A program made the translations under genes and the position numbers. From the NCBI GenBank assembly GCA_024280135.1, contig JAJRQS010000244.1, forward strand, positions 1-9,066: DNA of 9,066 nucleotides, read 5' to 3'. The DNA is from Bacteroidota bacterium. Lineage in GTDB: Bacteria > Bacteroidota > Bacteroidia > Chitinophagales > Saprospiraceae. Below the pieces are notes generated by a model. That model saw only the letters and a list, made by a program, of their open reading frames with translations, was not told where the DNA came from and did not search any database. Position 1 is the stretch's first letter; every line of letters begins with the position of its first letter. Positions 1-9,026 of this stretch are shown piece by piece.

Positions 1-485
1 GAACAGTCGGCGTAAATATATTATTGGCTTCCATTGGAGCGCCTGTTTGCGCAAGCGAATTCTCCTTTCAACCCATTCATTTATTCACTAGTATGCGGAC
101 AACTGATAATTTAGCGGAAGATGTCAGTTACTTTCATGCTGAATTATTGCGTCTCAAAAAACTAGTAGATGTCGTTGAAGCTAACCCTAATGAAAAATAC
201 GTTATCATATTAGATGAAATCCTCAAAGGAACAAACTCAAAAGACAAACTAATCGGCTCTATTCAGTTCTTGGAAAAGTTACTCCACTACCCTATTTCTG
301 GGCTGATTGCTACTCATGATCTGGCATTAGGAGAATTAGCTGACAAATATCCACGGAATTTTAAAAATATTTGCTTTGAAATCACTATCGCAAATGATGA
401 TGTGACCTACGATTACAAATTAAGAGAAGGCATTACCAAAAATTTTAATGCGACTTTTTTACTCCGTAAGATGGGATTGATATAA
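1..485 (+). CDS. MutS-like ATPase, C-terminal part (5' end outside window)
   Basis: About 160 codons of an open frame enter from the left edge (first full codon at base 3) and stop at TAA 483-485; the true start is outside, and the TTG at 24 is an internal leucine codon. The visible part is the MutS-type ABC ATPase domain: the first residues (TVGVNILLASIGAPVCA) are what follows Walker A in MutS proteins, the serine of NLAEDVSYFHAEL matches the MutS signature segment, LDEILKGTN is Walker B (Asp-Glu codons at 213-218), and ATHD is the H-loop (His codon 315-317). It ends at FLLRKMGLI soon after the ATPase core, with no room for the C-terminal helix-turn-helix and tetramer tail of canonical MutS. 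This fits the shorter MutS-domain-V paralogs common in Bacteroidota rather than the mismatch-recognition MutS. Its biological role is not established, and the missing N-terminus prevents a subfamily call. Confidence 0.85.
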   Translation, partial: TVGVNILLASIGAPVCASEFSFQPIHLFTSMRTTDNLAEDVSYFHAELLRLKKLVDVVEANPNEKYVIILDEILKGTNSKDKLIGSIQFLEKLLHYPISGLIATHDLALGELADKYPRNFKNICFEITIANDDVTYDYKLREGITKNFNATFLLRKMGLI

Positions 486-596
486 TCAAAACTAGATATG
501 TGTTTTTTCCTTCATTTTAAAGGTGGTAATCTTTGCTAATTATTGATCTTTTACTAACTTGTGGCTACATTTTCGAAAAGCTACTAAACATAAGAG

Positions 597-2504
597 ATGA
601 GCAATTATAGTATCAAGAATTTAGAAGAGTATTACAAGGTATATCGAAAGTCTATTCGCGAGCCTGAAGTCTTTTGGGAAGAAATAGCAGAAGAACATTT
701 CAGTTGGCATCAAAAATGGGACAAGGTCTTAGAATGGGATTTTGATAAGCCCGAAATTAAATGGTATCAAGGCGCAAAATTAAACATTACAGAGAACTGT
801 ATTGACCGACATCTTCGGATGAGTGGGGACAAAACAGCCATAATATTTGAGCCAAATGACCCCGCTGAAAAAGCACAGCATATTTCTTATAACGAATTAC
901 GCAAACGGGTCAATCAGTTTGCTAATGTATTGAAAGACAAGGGAATAAAGAAAGGAGACCGGGTTTGCATTTACTTACCTATGATTCCTGAATTAGCCAT
1001 TTCTTTATTGGCTTGCGCCCGAATAGGAGCCATTCACTCTGTTGTATTCGCAGGCTTTTCGGCAACGGCTTTATCCACCAGAATTAATGATAGTGACTGT
1101 AAGATTGTATTGACTTCAGATGGTTCTTATCGAGGTAAAAAGACCATAGATTTAAAAGGAATTGTAGATGAAGCGTTAAAAGATTGTCCGGGAGTCAATA
1201 CTGTTTTGGTTGCTAAAAGAATACAATCTGATATACACATGGAGCCCAATCGAGATCATTGGTTGCAACCCTTATTAGATAAAGCCTCAACTGTCTGTGC
1301 ACCCGAAATTATGGATGCAGAAGATCCCTTATTTATTTTATATACCTCAGGTTCTACGGGCAACCCCAAAGGCATGGTTCATACGACTGCTGGCTACATG
1401 GTCTATACCGCTTACACTTTTAAAAATATGTTTAAATATGCAGATGGAGATGTCTATTGGTGTACAGCAGATATAGGTTGGATCACGGGGCATAGTTATA
1501 TTGTATATGGACCATTGGCAAATGGAGCTACGACTTTAATGTTTGAAGGAGTGCCGAGTTATCCCGATTATGGTCGCTTTTGGGAGGTTGTAGAAAAGCA
1601 TAAAGTCAATCAATTTTATACCGCTCCTACTGCGATTCGAGCTTTGGCAAAAGAAAATTTAAGCTATGTCGAAAAACATGACTTGTCTTCTTTAAAAGTA
1701 ATTGGATCCGTTGGAGAGCCTATCAATGAGGAAGCCTGGCATTGGTATAATGATAATATTGGAAAAGGAAAAAGTCCAATTATTGATACTTGGTGGCAAA
1801 CCGAAACCGGTGGTATCATGATTTCTCCTATTCCCTATGTCACGCCAACGATTCCAACCTATGCGACCTTACCATTTATTGGTATTCAACCGACCTTAAT
1901 GGATGAAGCAGGAAAAGAATTAAAAGGAAATCAAGTTGAAGGGCGCCTTTGTATTAAATTTCCTTGGCCTTCTATTGCTCGAACCATTTGGGGCAACCAT
2001 CAACGCTATAAAGAGACCTATTTTTCAGCTTACGCAAATATGTATTTTACTGGGGATGGTGCGATGAGGGATGCCACTGGCTACTATCGTATTACGGGGC
2101 GTGTGGACGATGTGATTATTGTCTCTGGTCATAATCTGGGCACCGCACCTATTGAGGATGCCATCAATGAACATCCAGCTGTTGCCGAATCTGCTATTGT
2201 CGGATTTCCTCATGATATTAAAGGAAATGCTTTATACGGCTATGTCGTCCTGAAAGAAGCGGGAGAAACTCGTCTCCACGACAACTTACGCAAAGAGATA
2301 AATCAAAAAATAACGGAACGTATTGGGCCCATTGCGAAGTTGAATAAAATACAATTTACAAGTGGTTTACCCAAGACTAGATCCGGGAAAATCATGCGGC
2401 GTATCTTGCGAAAAATAGCTCACAAGGACACCAGCAATCTTGGTGATACTTCTACCCTATTGAATCCCGAAGTCGTCGAAAAAATTATTAAAGAGGCGCT
2501 TTAA
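597..2504 (+). CDS. acs: Acetate--CoA ligase (AMP-forming acetyl-CoA synthetase)
   Basis: Cytoplasmic enzyme of 635 residues converting acetate, ATP and CoA to acetyl-CoA, AMP and pyrophosphate via acetyl-adenylate; this is close to the usual family length. It has the N-terminal Acs segment (residues 1-60), the ATP-phosphate loop YTSGSTGNPKG (249-259), the DTWWQTETGG motif (397-406; Trp400 corresponds to the acyl-pocket tryptophan that limits substrates to acetate), YFTGD (483-487), the hinge GRVDD (501-505) and the catalytic-lysine motif PKTRSGKIMRR (592-602, Lys598). That lysine is the site of inhibitory acetylation in studied homologs. The ATG at 597 is fixed by an in-frame TAA at 591-593; AAGAG touches the start, so the ribosome site is weak. 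The A8 loop reads SGHNLGTAPIED, where enteric Acs has SGHRLGTAEIE. The 111 bases upstream show no exact Bacteroidota promoter. Confidence 0.96.
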   Translation: MSNYSIKNLEEYYKVYRKSIREPEVFWEEIAEEHFSWHQKWDKVLEWDFDKPEIKWYQGAKLNITENCIDRHLRMSGDKTAIIFEPNDPAEKAQHISYNELRKRVNQFANVLKDKGIKKGDRVCIYLPMIPELAISLLACARIGAIHSVVFAGFSATALSTRINDSDCKIVLTSDGSYRGKKTIDLKGIVDEALKDCPGVNTVLVAKRIQSDIHMEPNRDHWLQPLLDKASTVCAPEIMDAEDPLFILYTSGSTGNPKGMVHTTAGYMVYTAYTFKNMFKYADGDVYWCTADIGWITGHSYIVYGPLANGATTLMFEGVPSYPDYGRFWEVVEKHKVNQFYTAPTAIRALAKENLSYVEKHDLSSLKVIGSVGEPINEEAWHWYNDNIGKGKSPIIDTWWQTETGGIMISPIPYVTPTIPTYATLPFIGIQPTLMDEAGKELKGNQVEGRLCIKFPWPSIARTIWGNHQRYKETYFSAYANMYFTGDGAMRDATGYYRITGRVDDVIIVSGHNLGTAPIEDAINEHPAVAESAIVGFPHDIKGNALYGYVVLKEAGETRLHDNLRKEINQKITERIGPIAKLNKIQFTSGLPKTRSGKIMRRILRKIAHKDTSNLGDTSTLLNPEVVEKIIKEAL

Positions 2505-2536
2505 GACGGATTATGATCAGCTTCTAGGTCCGTGGA

Positions 2537-2590
2537 AAAAAAGGTATAGCGGGTTTAAGGTGGGTAAAAAAGGTATTGCGGTTTTAAGGT
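2537..2590. repeat. Two 25-base direct repeats
   Basis: Two copies of a 25-base unit, beginning AAAAAAGGTAT and ending TTTAAGGT or TTTTAAGGT, lie at 2537-2561 and 2566-2590. They match at 23 of 25 positions and are separated by 4 bases (29-base period). A third fragment, TTTAAGGTG, follows at 2591-2599. They lie just after the acs stop codon in the convergent intergenic region. No coding frame is evident. They could be a slipped duplication or part of a dispersed genomic repeat. Confidence 0.7.
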
Positions 2591-2626
2591 TTTAAGGTGA
2601 AATAGAAACCAAGCACAAAATTTTTC

Positions 2627-2669
2627 ATCCGCTAAAATCCGTACAAACCCGCTTAATCCGTGTCATCCG
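2627..2669. repeat. Phased ATCCG short repeat
   Basis: The word ATCCG occurs at 2627, 2637, 2656 and 2665, with ACCCG at 2647, so five related words sit 10, 10, 9 and 9 bases apart, about one DNA turn each. Read on the minus strand the words are CGGAT. Wording like ACACGGATTA / TAATCCGTGT resembles dispersed intergenic repeats that I recall from Bacteroidota genomes, but I cannot check copy number from one window. An 8-base inverted match, ACGGATTA at 2506-2513 and TAATCCGT at 2654-2661, may mark related sequence at both ends of the region. Confidence 0.6.
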
Positions 2670-2693
2670 TGCCTGCCTAAATCGGCAGAGGCA
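2670..2693. other. Small hairpin between convergent genes
   Basis: CTGCC (2673-2677) pairs with GGCAG (2684-2688) around the 6-base loop TAAATC, and TGC (2670-2672) pairs with GCA (2691-2693) across a 2-base bulge. A TTTT follows only after GATGCTG on the plus strand, so it is at best a weak terminator for acs. On the minus strand no T-run follows. It directly abuts the phased ATCCG words and may be part of the same repeat element. Confidence 0.4.
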
Positions 2694-2712
2694 GATGCTG
2701 TTTTAAATTGCA

Positions 2713-3822
2713 TTATTTTCGAATGAGCTCATATTGCAACATCATAAATACCAGTGCAGGACCCACTACTTGCAGCGCATAAGGGAAAATATAATTTTCA
2801 CGTAAGTAGGACGGGAAAAGTTCACTTGAGGCCAATACTGTTAATACAAACGTAAGTATCAACACTATTTTTTCGACCCAAGACCGCTTCGAAAGTATAT
2901 ACCAAATCGCCACACCCGGCATGGCAATTACATAAGTGGACGCATCCGCCAAATGATTAAAAATGACAACCCAAATCAAAATATAGCTCAAAAAATGAAA
3001 TTTCAATTTTGGATAGGTTTTCCGCAAGGAAACAATAACCATTGTCAAAATCAAAAGGATAGCTGCCAGTATTTGAATCGTAATGACCGGCACTGTTATA
3101 CCAAAACTATTAAAAAAACCCATTACAGAAATACCCATATTAGCTCCTCTACCCGTCTCATACGTACTCCCCCACATTTGATAAATCTGATACAATTCAT
3201 TAGGAGAATATCGAACCAAAGGCAAAATCAAGAAGAAAGAAAACATCAATAATACATAGACATATACCCTTCTCTTAAATCTTCGCATCAACATAAAACA
3301 GGCTCCGATTGCTGCATACCCTTTCACAAAAAAACCGATAGTCGGGAAAAAACTAGCTCGAAAATAATCCTGTCGCTCTACATAAACAAAAGTCGCAAAG
3401 ATTCCAGCCGCCACCATCGGTGCGGTATCAAAATGCTGAATAGCCGTCACCAACGAAACCAAGGAGAAGAAATACACAAAAATCATTTTATCCCGTTGGA
3501 TGGGCAACAGCCTCAATCCATAATAAAACGAAACCATCAAAGCCGCTCCCCAGGCCAAAATACCCACAGGAATGGGCAGATAAGCAAAAGGAATAAATAA
3601 TAAAGAAAAAGTAGGGTTGTAAAAAAAATATCCACTATACTCTTGTGGATACGCATCATACAAAGGCAGTTTATCAAAAAAATGATAAACTGAATTACGA
3701 TAAATCGAAAAAGTATTATAGTCTGCCAGAAAATATTGCTGTGCCGCCACAATCAAGACGATTGCCATGTTGATTACAGCAATATACGTCGGATTCCTCA
3801 ATGCTTCTTTTAGTCTTTCCAT
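2713..3822 (-). CDS. GT87-like (DUF2029) polytopic membrane glycosyltransferase
   Basis: A 369-residue, very hydrophobic protein with roughly ten or more membrane segments (about 13-30, 70-85, 88-107, 112-128, 133-148, 158-180, 185-203, 243-265, 275-290, 294-310, 316-334 and 344-365). The N-terminal pattern fits GT-C fold family GT87: Asp34 lies in the first loop (ADYNTFSIYRNS), followed by LPLYDAY and YNPTFSLLFIPFAYLP. Characterised GT87 members move mannose from a polyprenyl-phosphate donor onto envelope glycans; donor and acceptor here are unknown. Polar residues inside the membrane part (His130, Asp132, His290, Asp293) are candidates for functional sites. It is the last gene of the minus-strand glycan cluster, 45 bases after the acyltransferase stop. 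The ATG at 3822 has no clear Shine-Dalgarno site. A polymerase or flippase is less likely given the N-terminal pattern. Confidence 0.7.
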   Translation of the reverse strand: MERLKEALRNPTYIAVINMAIVLIVAAQQYFLADYNTFSIYRNSVYHFFDKLPLYDAYPQEYSGYFFYNPTFSLLFIPFAYLPIPVGILAWGAALMVSFYYGLRLLPIQRDKMIFVYFFSLVSLVTAIQHFDTAPMVAAGIFATFVYVERQDYFRASFFPTIGFFVKGYAAIGACFMLMRRFKRRVYVYVLLMFSFFLILPLVRYSPNELYQIYQMWGSTYETGRGANMGISVMGFFNSFGITVPVITIQILAAILLILTMVIVSLRKTYPKLKFHFLSYILIWVVIFNHLADASTYVIAMPGVAIWYILSKRSWVEKIVLILTFVLTVLASSELFPSYLRENYIFPYALQVVGPALVFMMLQYELIRK

Positions 3823-3841
3823 ACCGAAATCATTCGTGGTA

Positions 3842-3855
3842 GCCTAAAAGTAGGC
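3842..3855. other. Short hairpin in gap between two glycan genes
   Basis: GCCTA (3842-3846) pairs perfectly with TAGGC (3851-3855) around AAAG. It lies in the 45-base gap between the acyltransferase stop and the GT87 start. No T-run follows on the minus strand, so it is unlikely to be a terminator; it could affect mRNA stability or be chance. Confidence 0.3.
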
Positions 3856-3867
3856 ATTAATTAGCAA

Positions 3868-4497
3868 TTATTTATCATTTTTCTTAATGCGATCCCAATC
3901 TTCTGTTTTGGGGTTATACTGTCTAATAATTCTAGCAGGATTACCTGCAACTATTGAAAAAGCTGGAACATCCTTGGTCACTACACTCCCAGCCGCTACC
4001 ACAGCATGCTTACCTATTGTCACTCCGGCCACTACGACTACATTAGCACCCAACCATACTTCATCTTCAATTTTTATATGCTTAACAATATCTTTTTGTT
4101 TGGATATAGGTAAATTAGCATCCTCATAACCATGATTTTGCCCGGAAATAACTACATTTTGAGCAATCAAAATATCATTCCCTAAAGTAACAGGACCAAT
4201 AATCACACTAGAAATCCCAATAAGTGTTCGCTCACCAATGATAACCGGTCCAATGGCGTTATTAATAACCGAAAAATCTTCAATCAGCGAATTAGCCCCT
4301 AGTTCAAAAGGACTAAAGGGGAACAAATCTTTTCTTGCCTTGCGGCTAAAAACGGCATTTTTACCCTTTTTATGCACAAATGGATTGAGTAAGGCCCGTA
4401 CCCACCATCTAGGACGATACCTATTCCTCGGAATAAGCATAAAGTGAGCGATTTTCTTGAGCCGTTCACTAGATTTTATTCTATCTTTTATGCTCAT
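3868..4497 (-). CDS. Left-handed beta-helix (hexapeptide) O-acyltransferase
   Basis: A 209-residue protein of the WcaF/CatB-like acetyltransferase class, which usually transfers acetyl from acetyl-CoA to a sugar hydroxyl. From the ATG at 4497, hexapeptide turns (V/I-I-G-x-x types) run about 80-120 and 145-175. The segment SGQNHGYED (118-126) carries His122, the likely catalytic base. A loop without hexapeptides at about 122-142 interrupts the helix, and GNPARIIRQY (185-194) is the usual C-terminal end. The open frame extends to an ATG at 4551, but I prefer 4497: its ATG overlaps the TGA of the upstream glycosyltransferase as ATGA, AGGA lies just before it, and the extra 18 codons would only read the other gene's C-terminus in a second frame. 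Translational coupling is likely. The substrate is inferred from context to be a surface glycan; serine acetyltransferase is less likely given the neighbours. Confidence 0.85.
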   Translation of the reverse strand: MSIKDRIKSSERLKKIAHFMLIPRNRYRPRWWVRALLNPFVHKKGKNAVFSRKARKDLFPFSPFELGANSLIEDFSVINNAIGPVIIGERTLIGISSVIIGPVTLGNDILIAQNVVISGQNHGYEDANLPISKQKDIVKHIKIEDEVWLGANVVVVAGVTIGKHAVVAAGSVVTKDVPAFSIVAGNPARIIRQYNPKTEDWDRIKKNDK

Positions 4498-5720
4498 TCC
4501 TGTAGATTTTTGTCCACTATGTTCCAAAAACTCTTCACTCGTTCTGTCCATGTATTACTTTTAGCCGTTAATAATCGTTGTTGTATACGTTGATTATTGT
4601 TTTCGGTTATAGCTTTATCTATTAATTGTATAAAATGGTCTTCGTCTTTCGCCAAATAGATCCATTCAGCAAAAGTCTTAATGTCATCAGAAAAGGTAGT
4701 AGAAACGATTGCTTTTCCAGCAGCTAAGTATTCATTTATTTTTAAGGGATAAATACTCTCCGTTTGTCTATTCAATGCGAAAGGAATAATTGCCACATCA
4801 AAATGCTGTAAATAGGAAGGTAATTCATTAATATTCTTTGAACCCGTCCAAATAACATTGGGCAACTTTTCAATTTCTAACTCATAAAACCTATCACAAT
4901 TCACGGGTCCAACAAGTACTAATGTTTTATCCTGATGTGCTTCCGCCAAACGTTTAATTAAATCAAAATCAAAACGTACATTATCCATATTGCCCGTAAA
5001 ACCAATCATCTTGGTAGTTACATCAGCTATTTCTTTAGGTCTTTCTAGTTTTTCCGAAAGGGCACGCTCAAAAATCGTCAAATCTACTGCATTGGGCAAA
5101 AGGTAGATGTTTGAATTAAGATGCTTTTTAATTTTCACCAAATTAGATGAAGTTGCCACCGTTACATCTGAGTCTCGAATAGCAATATCTTCTAAAGGCA
5201 AACCATGCCTGACCGTATATTCTTCTACTCCAAAATCATCGATACATTGATAGACATTCAATAACGGTGAAAATTTATCTTTTGGCAACACCCCTACAAA
5301 ATAAGGGTCATAACAATTCAAATACACGTAGTTTTCGATGTTGTGCTCCTTAATTACTTGTTGAATAGTTTTTAAAATCCTCCTTCTATTAATTTTATAA
5401 AAGAAATTATAGATAGCACCATGAGGCAGCCAATTAATCGGAATCGTCAAAGGCGGATGTACCGCCACCATATTCGGATGATCCAACGTCGGCACGGTTT
5501 CATACTGCTTTTTACCCCGCAACAAAGCAGGCTTACGTTTTTTTGCCAATTTCGTCTTACGTAGATTCCAAAAATCCTTTAAGCTATAAGGATGATTGAT
5601 ATAGAAAACACGATTATTCTTGACAAACTCTTTTGAAAAAGAAAGAGATACCGAGGAATACTCATTATCCCAAGGGAACAGTGTCATATAGATGATGTCG
5701 ATATGGTCATGGTTGTTCAT
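4494..5720 (-). CDS. GT-B glycosyltransferase, family 4-like
   Basis: A 408-residue cytoplasmic protein expected to transfer a sugar from a nucleotide-sugar to a lipid-linked or surface-glycan acceptor. The C-terminal Rossmann half shows GFTGNMDN (240-247), LVLVGPVN (267-274), VIWTGSKNINELPSYL (289-304) and PLKINEYLAAGKAIVST (325-341), the GT4-type donor-binding segment with Glu330. The N-terminal half has the opening strand HIDIIYMTLFPWD (6-18) and YQCIDDFG (157-164), and LLPNAVD (207-213) lies near the domain junction. No signal peptide or membrane segment is seen. It resembles GT4 enzymes of the TuaH kind used in extracellular polysaccharide synthesis, but the sugar cannot be told from sequence. 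The ATG at 5720 follows a T-tract without a Shine-Dalgarno site, and no in-frame ATG lies just upstream. It heads the cluster and overlaps the acyltransferase start by 4 bases. Confidence 0.85.
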   Translation of the reverse strand: MNNHDHIDIIYMTLFPWDNEYSSVSLSFSKEFVKNNRVFYINHPYSLKDFWNLRKTKLAKKRKPALLRGKKQYETVPTLDHPNMVAVHPPLTIPINWLPHGAIYNFFYKINRRRILKTIQQVIKEHNIENYVYLNCYDPYFVGVLPKDKFSPLLNVYQCIDDFGVEEYTVRHGLPLEDIAIRDSDVTVATSSNLVKIKKHLNSNIYLLPNAVDLTIFERALSEKLERPKEIADVTTKMIGFTGNMDNVRFDFDLIKRLAEAHQDKTLVLVGPVNCDRFYELEIEKLPNVIWTGSKNINELPSYLQHFDVAIIPFALNRQTESIYPLKINEYLAAGKAIVSTTFSDDIKTFAEWIYLAKDEDHFIQLIDKAITENNNQRIQQRLLTAKSNTWTERVKSFWNIVDKNLQE

Positions 5721-5745
5721 AAAAAAACTTTGATGCTTTAAGTTG

Positions 5746-5753
5746 CAAAGATA
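5746..5753 (-). promoter_or_regulatory. Bacteroidota -7 box for the glycan cluster
   Basis: On the minus strand these bases read TATCTTTG, an exact match to the Bacteroidota -7 consensus TAnnTTTG. Transcription would begin near 5740, giving a leader of about 20 bases before the ATG at 5720. A TTTG lies 31 bases upstream of the box, too far for the usual -33 position near 19-21 bases, so only the -7 half is convincing. The position between the rRNA terminator and the first glycan gene supports a real promoter. Confidence 0.55.
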
Positions 5754-5780
5754 CTTGGAATAATAGTCTAAGGTGTATTG

Positions 5781-5799
5781 CTAGCAAATTTAATGCTAG
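5781..5799. promoter_or_regulatory. Inverted repeat upstream of promoter (possible operator)
   Basis: CTAGCA (5781-5786) and TGCTAG (5794-5799) form a perfect 6-base inverted repeat with a 7-base AT-rich centre, about 30 bases upstream of the -7 box. The layout is like a binding site for a dimeric regulator, but one short inverted repeat in AT-rich DNA can arise by chance. Confidence 0.25.
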
Positions 5800-5847
5800 T
5801 CTGTTTCATTTTCTTAACCTGATTAAACTATCATCCATATAAAGTGC

Positions 5848-5881
5848 AAAAAAAAAAGCTCATCCCTAGGGATGAGCTTTT
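5848..5881 (-). terminator. Intrinsic terminator of the rRNA operon
   Basis: A perfect 28-base palindrome (5854-5881, core GCTCATCCCTAGGGATGAGC) is followed on the minus strand by an unbroken run of ten T (complement of A 5848-5857). It begins about ten bases after the 3' end of the 5S rRNA and ends the rRNA transcript. On the plus strand only four T follow the core, so it acts mainly on minus-strand transcription. It separates the rRNA operon from the co-directional glycan cluster. Confidence 0.95.
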
Positions 5882-5890
5882 GAAAAAAAA

Positions 5891-5999
5891 GTTGGCAGCG
5901 ACCTACTCTCCCACCTGACGGCAGTACCATCGGCGCTGAAGGGCTTAACTACTCTGTTCGGAATGGTAAGAGGTGGACCCCTTCGCTATAGCCACCATT
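5891..5999 (-). rRNA. rrf: 5S ribosomal RNA
   Basis: About 109 bases with the conserved 5S core on the minus strand: ATTCCGAACAGAGTAGTTAAG, then CGCCGATGGTACTGC and GTGGGAGAGTAGGTCG. The closing helix I is seen as TGGTGGC at the 5' side (complement of 5991-5997) pairing with GCTGCCA at the 3' side (complement of 5893-5899), with G-U pairs. The ends are set from this helix and may be off by a few bases. It lies about 140 bases after the 23S gene in the same transcript and is followed by the strong terminator. Confidence 0.96.
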
Positions 6000-6006
6000 T
6001 TCTTTT

Positions 6007-6034
6007 GGACATAAATCAACCTATGTTGACGTCC
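6007..6034. other. Hairpin in the 23S-5S spacer
   Basis: GGAC (6007-6010) pairs with GTCC (6031-6034), and inside it TCAAC (6016-6020) pairs with GTTGA (6025-6029) around CTAT. It lies just upstream of the 5S gene in the minus-strand transcript and could be a processing signal for the 5S precursor. The rest of the spacer (6000-6141) holds no tRNA gene. Confidence 0.4.
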
Positions 6035-6087
6035 TATTTCTTATATTTCTTTATTCTTTGAAGTTAATCAAAAAAGTCAATGAAATA

Positions 6088-6121
6088 TGGGAGTGTAAAT
6101 CACAATTCTTTAAACTCTGAA
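6088..6121 (-). other. 23S precursor processing stalk, 3' strand
   Basis: This spacer stretch is complementary to the leader at 9027-9066. Bases 6088-6106 pair with 9059-9066 (8 bp) and 9043-9053 (11 bp, after a 5-base bulge in the leader), and 6115-6121 pair with 9027-9033 (7 bp). Such a stalk around pre-23S rRNA is normally cut by RNase III before final trimming. Confidence 0.8.
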
Positions 6122-6141
6122 TGCTTTAAATTTAATTAAAA

Positions 6142-9021
<2,880 letters not shown>

Positions 9022-9026
9022 CTCTT

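Noticed and set aside
24..26. TTG as start of the first gene
   Set aside because: The frame is open to the window edge and the upstream residues TVGVNIL match the MutS consensus, so the gene begins outside the window.
527..535. TAATCTTTG as a promoter -7 box for acs
   Set aside because: The spacing is TAnnnTTTG, one base longer than consensus, and no -33 element is evident, so I do not list it as a promoter.
2025..2213. Minus-strand frame of 62 codons
   Set aside because: It is opposite the conserved C-terminal part of acs and encodes nothing recognisable.
2506..2533. ACGGA / TCCGT hairpin after acs as a terminator
   Set aside because: Only five base pairs with an 18-base loop, followed by A rather than T on the plus strand; it does not look like an intrinsic terminator.
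2505..2712. CRISPR array
   Set aside because: Only two imperfect 25-base copies with a 4-base gap, no regular unique spacers and no cas genes.
2953..3252. Plus-strand frame of 99 codons
   Set aside because: It is antisense to the GT87 gene; its polar, Asn/Gln/His-rich translation is what the opposite strand of a membrane-protein gene gives.
3537..3752. Minus-strand frame of 71 codons, hydrophobic
   Set aside because: It is a shifted frame inside the GT87 gene, where T-rich codons give hydrophobic residues in several frames.
3887..4447. Two plus-strand frames of 80 and 69 codons
   Set aside because: Both are antisense to the acyltransferase gene and show no known domain or start signal.
6000..6141. 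tRNA gene in the 23S-5S spacer
   Set aside because: No cloverleaf or T-loop wording is present; the spacer holds only a hairpin and the processing-stalk strand.
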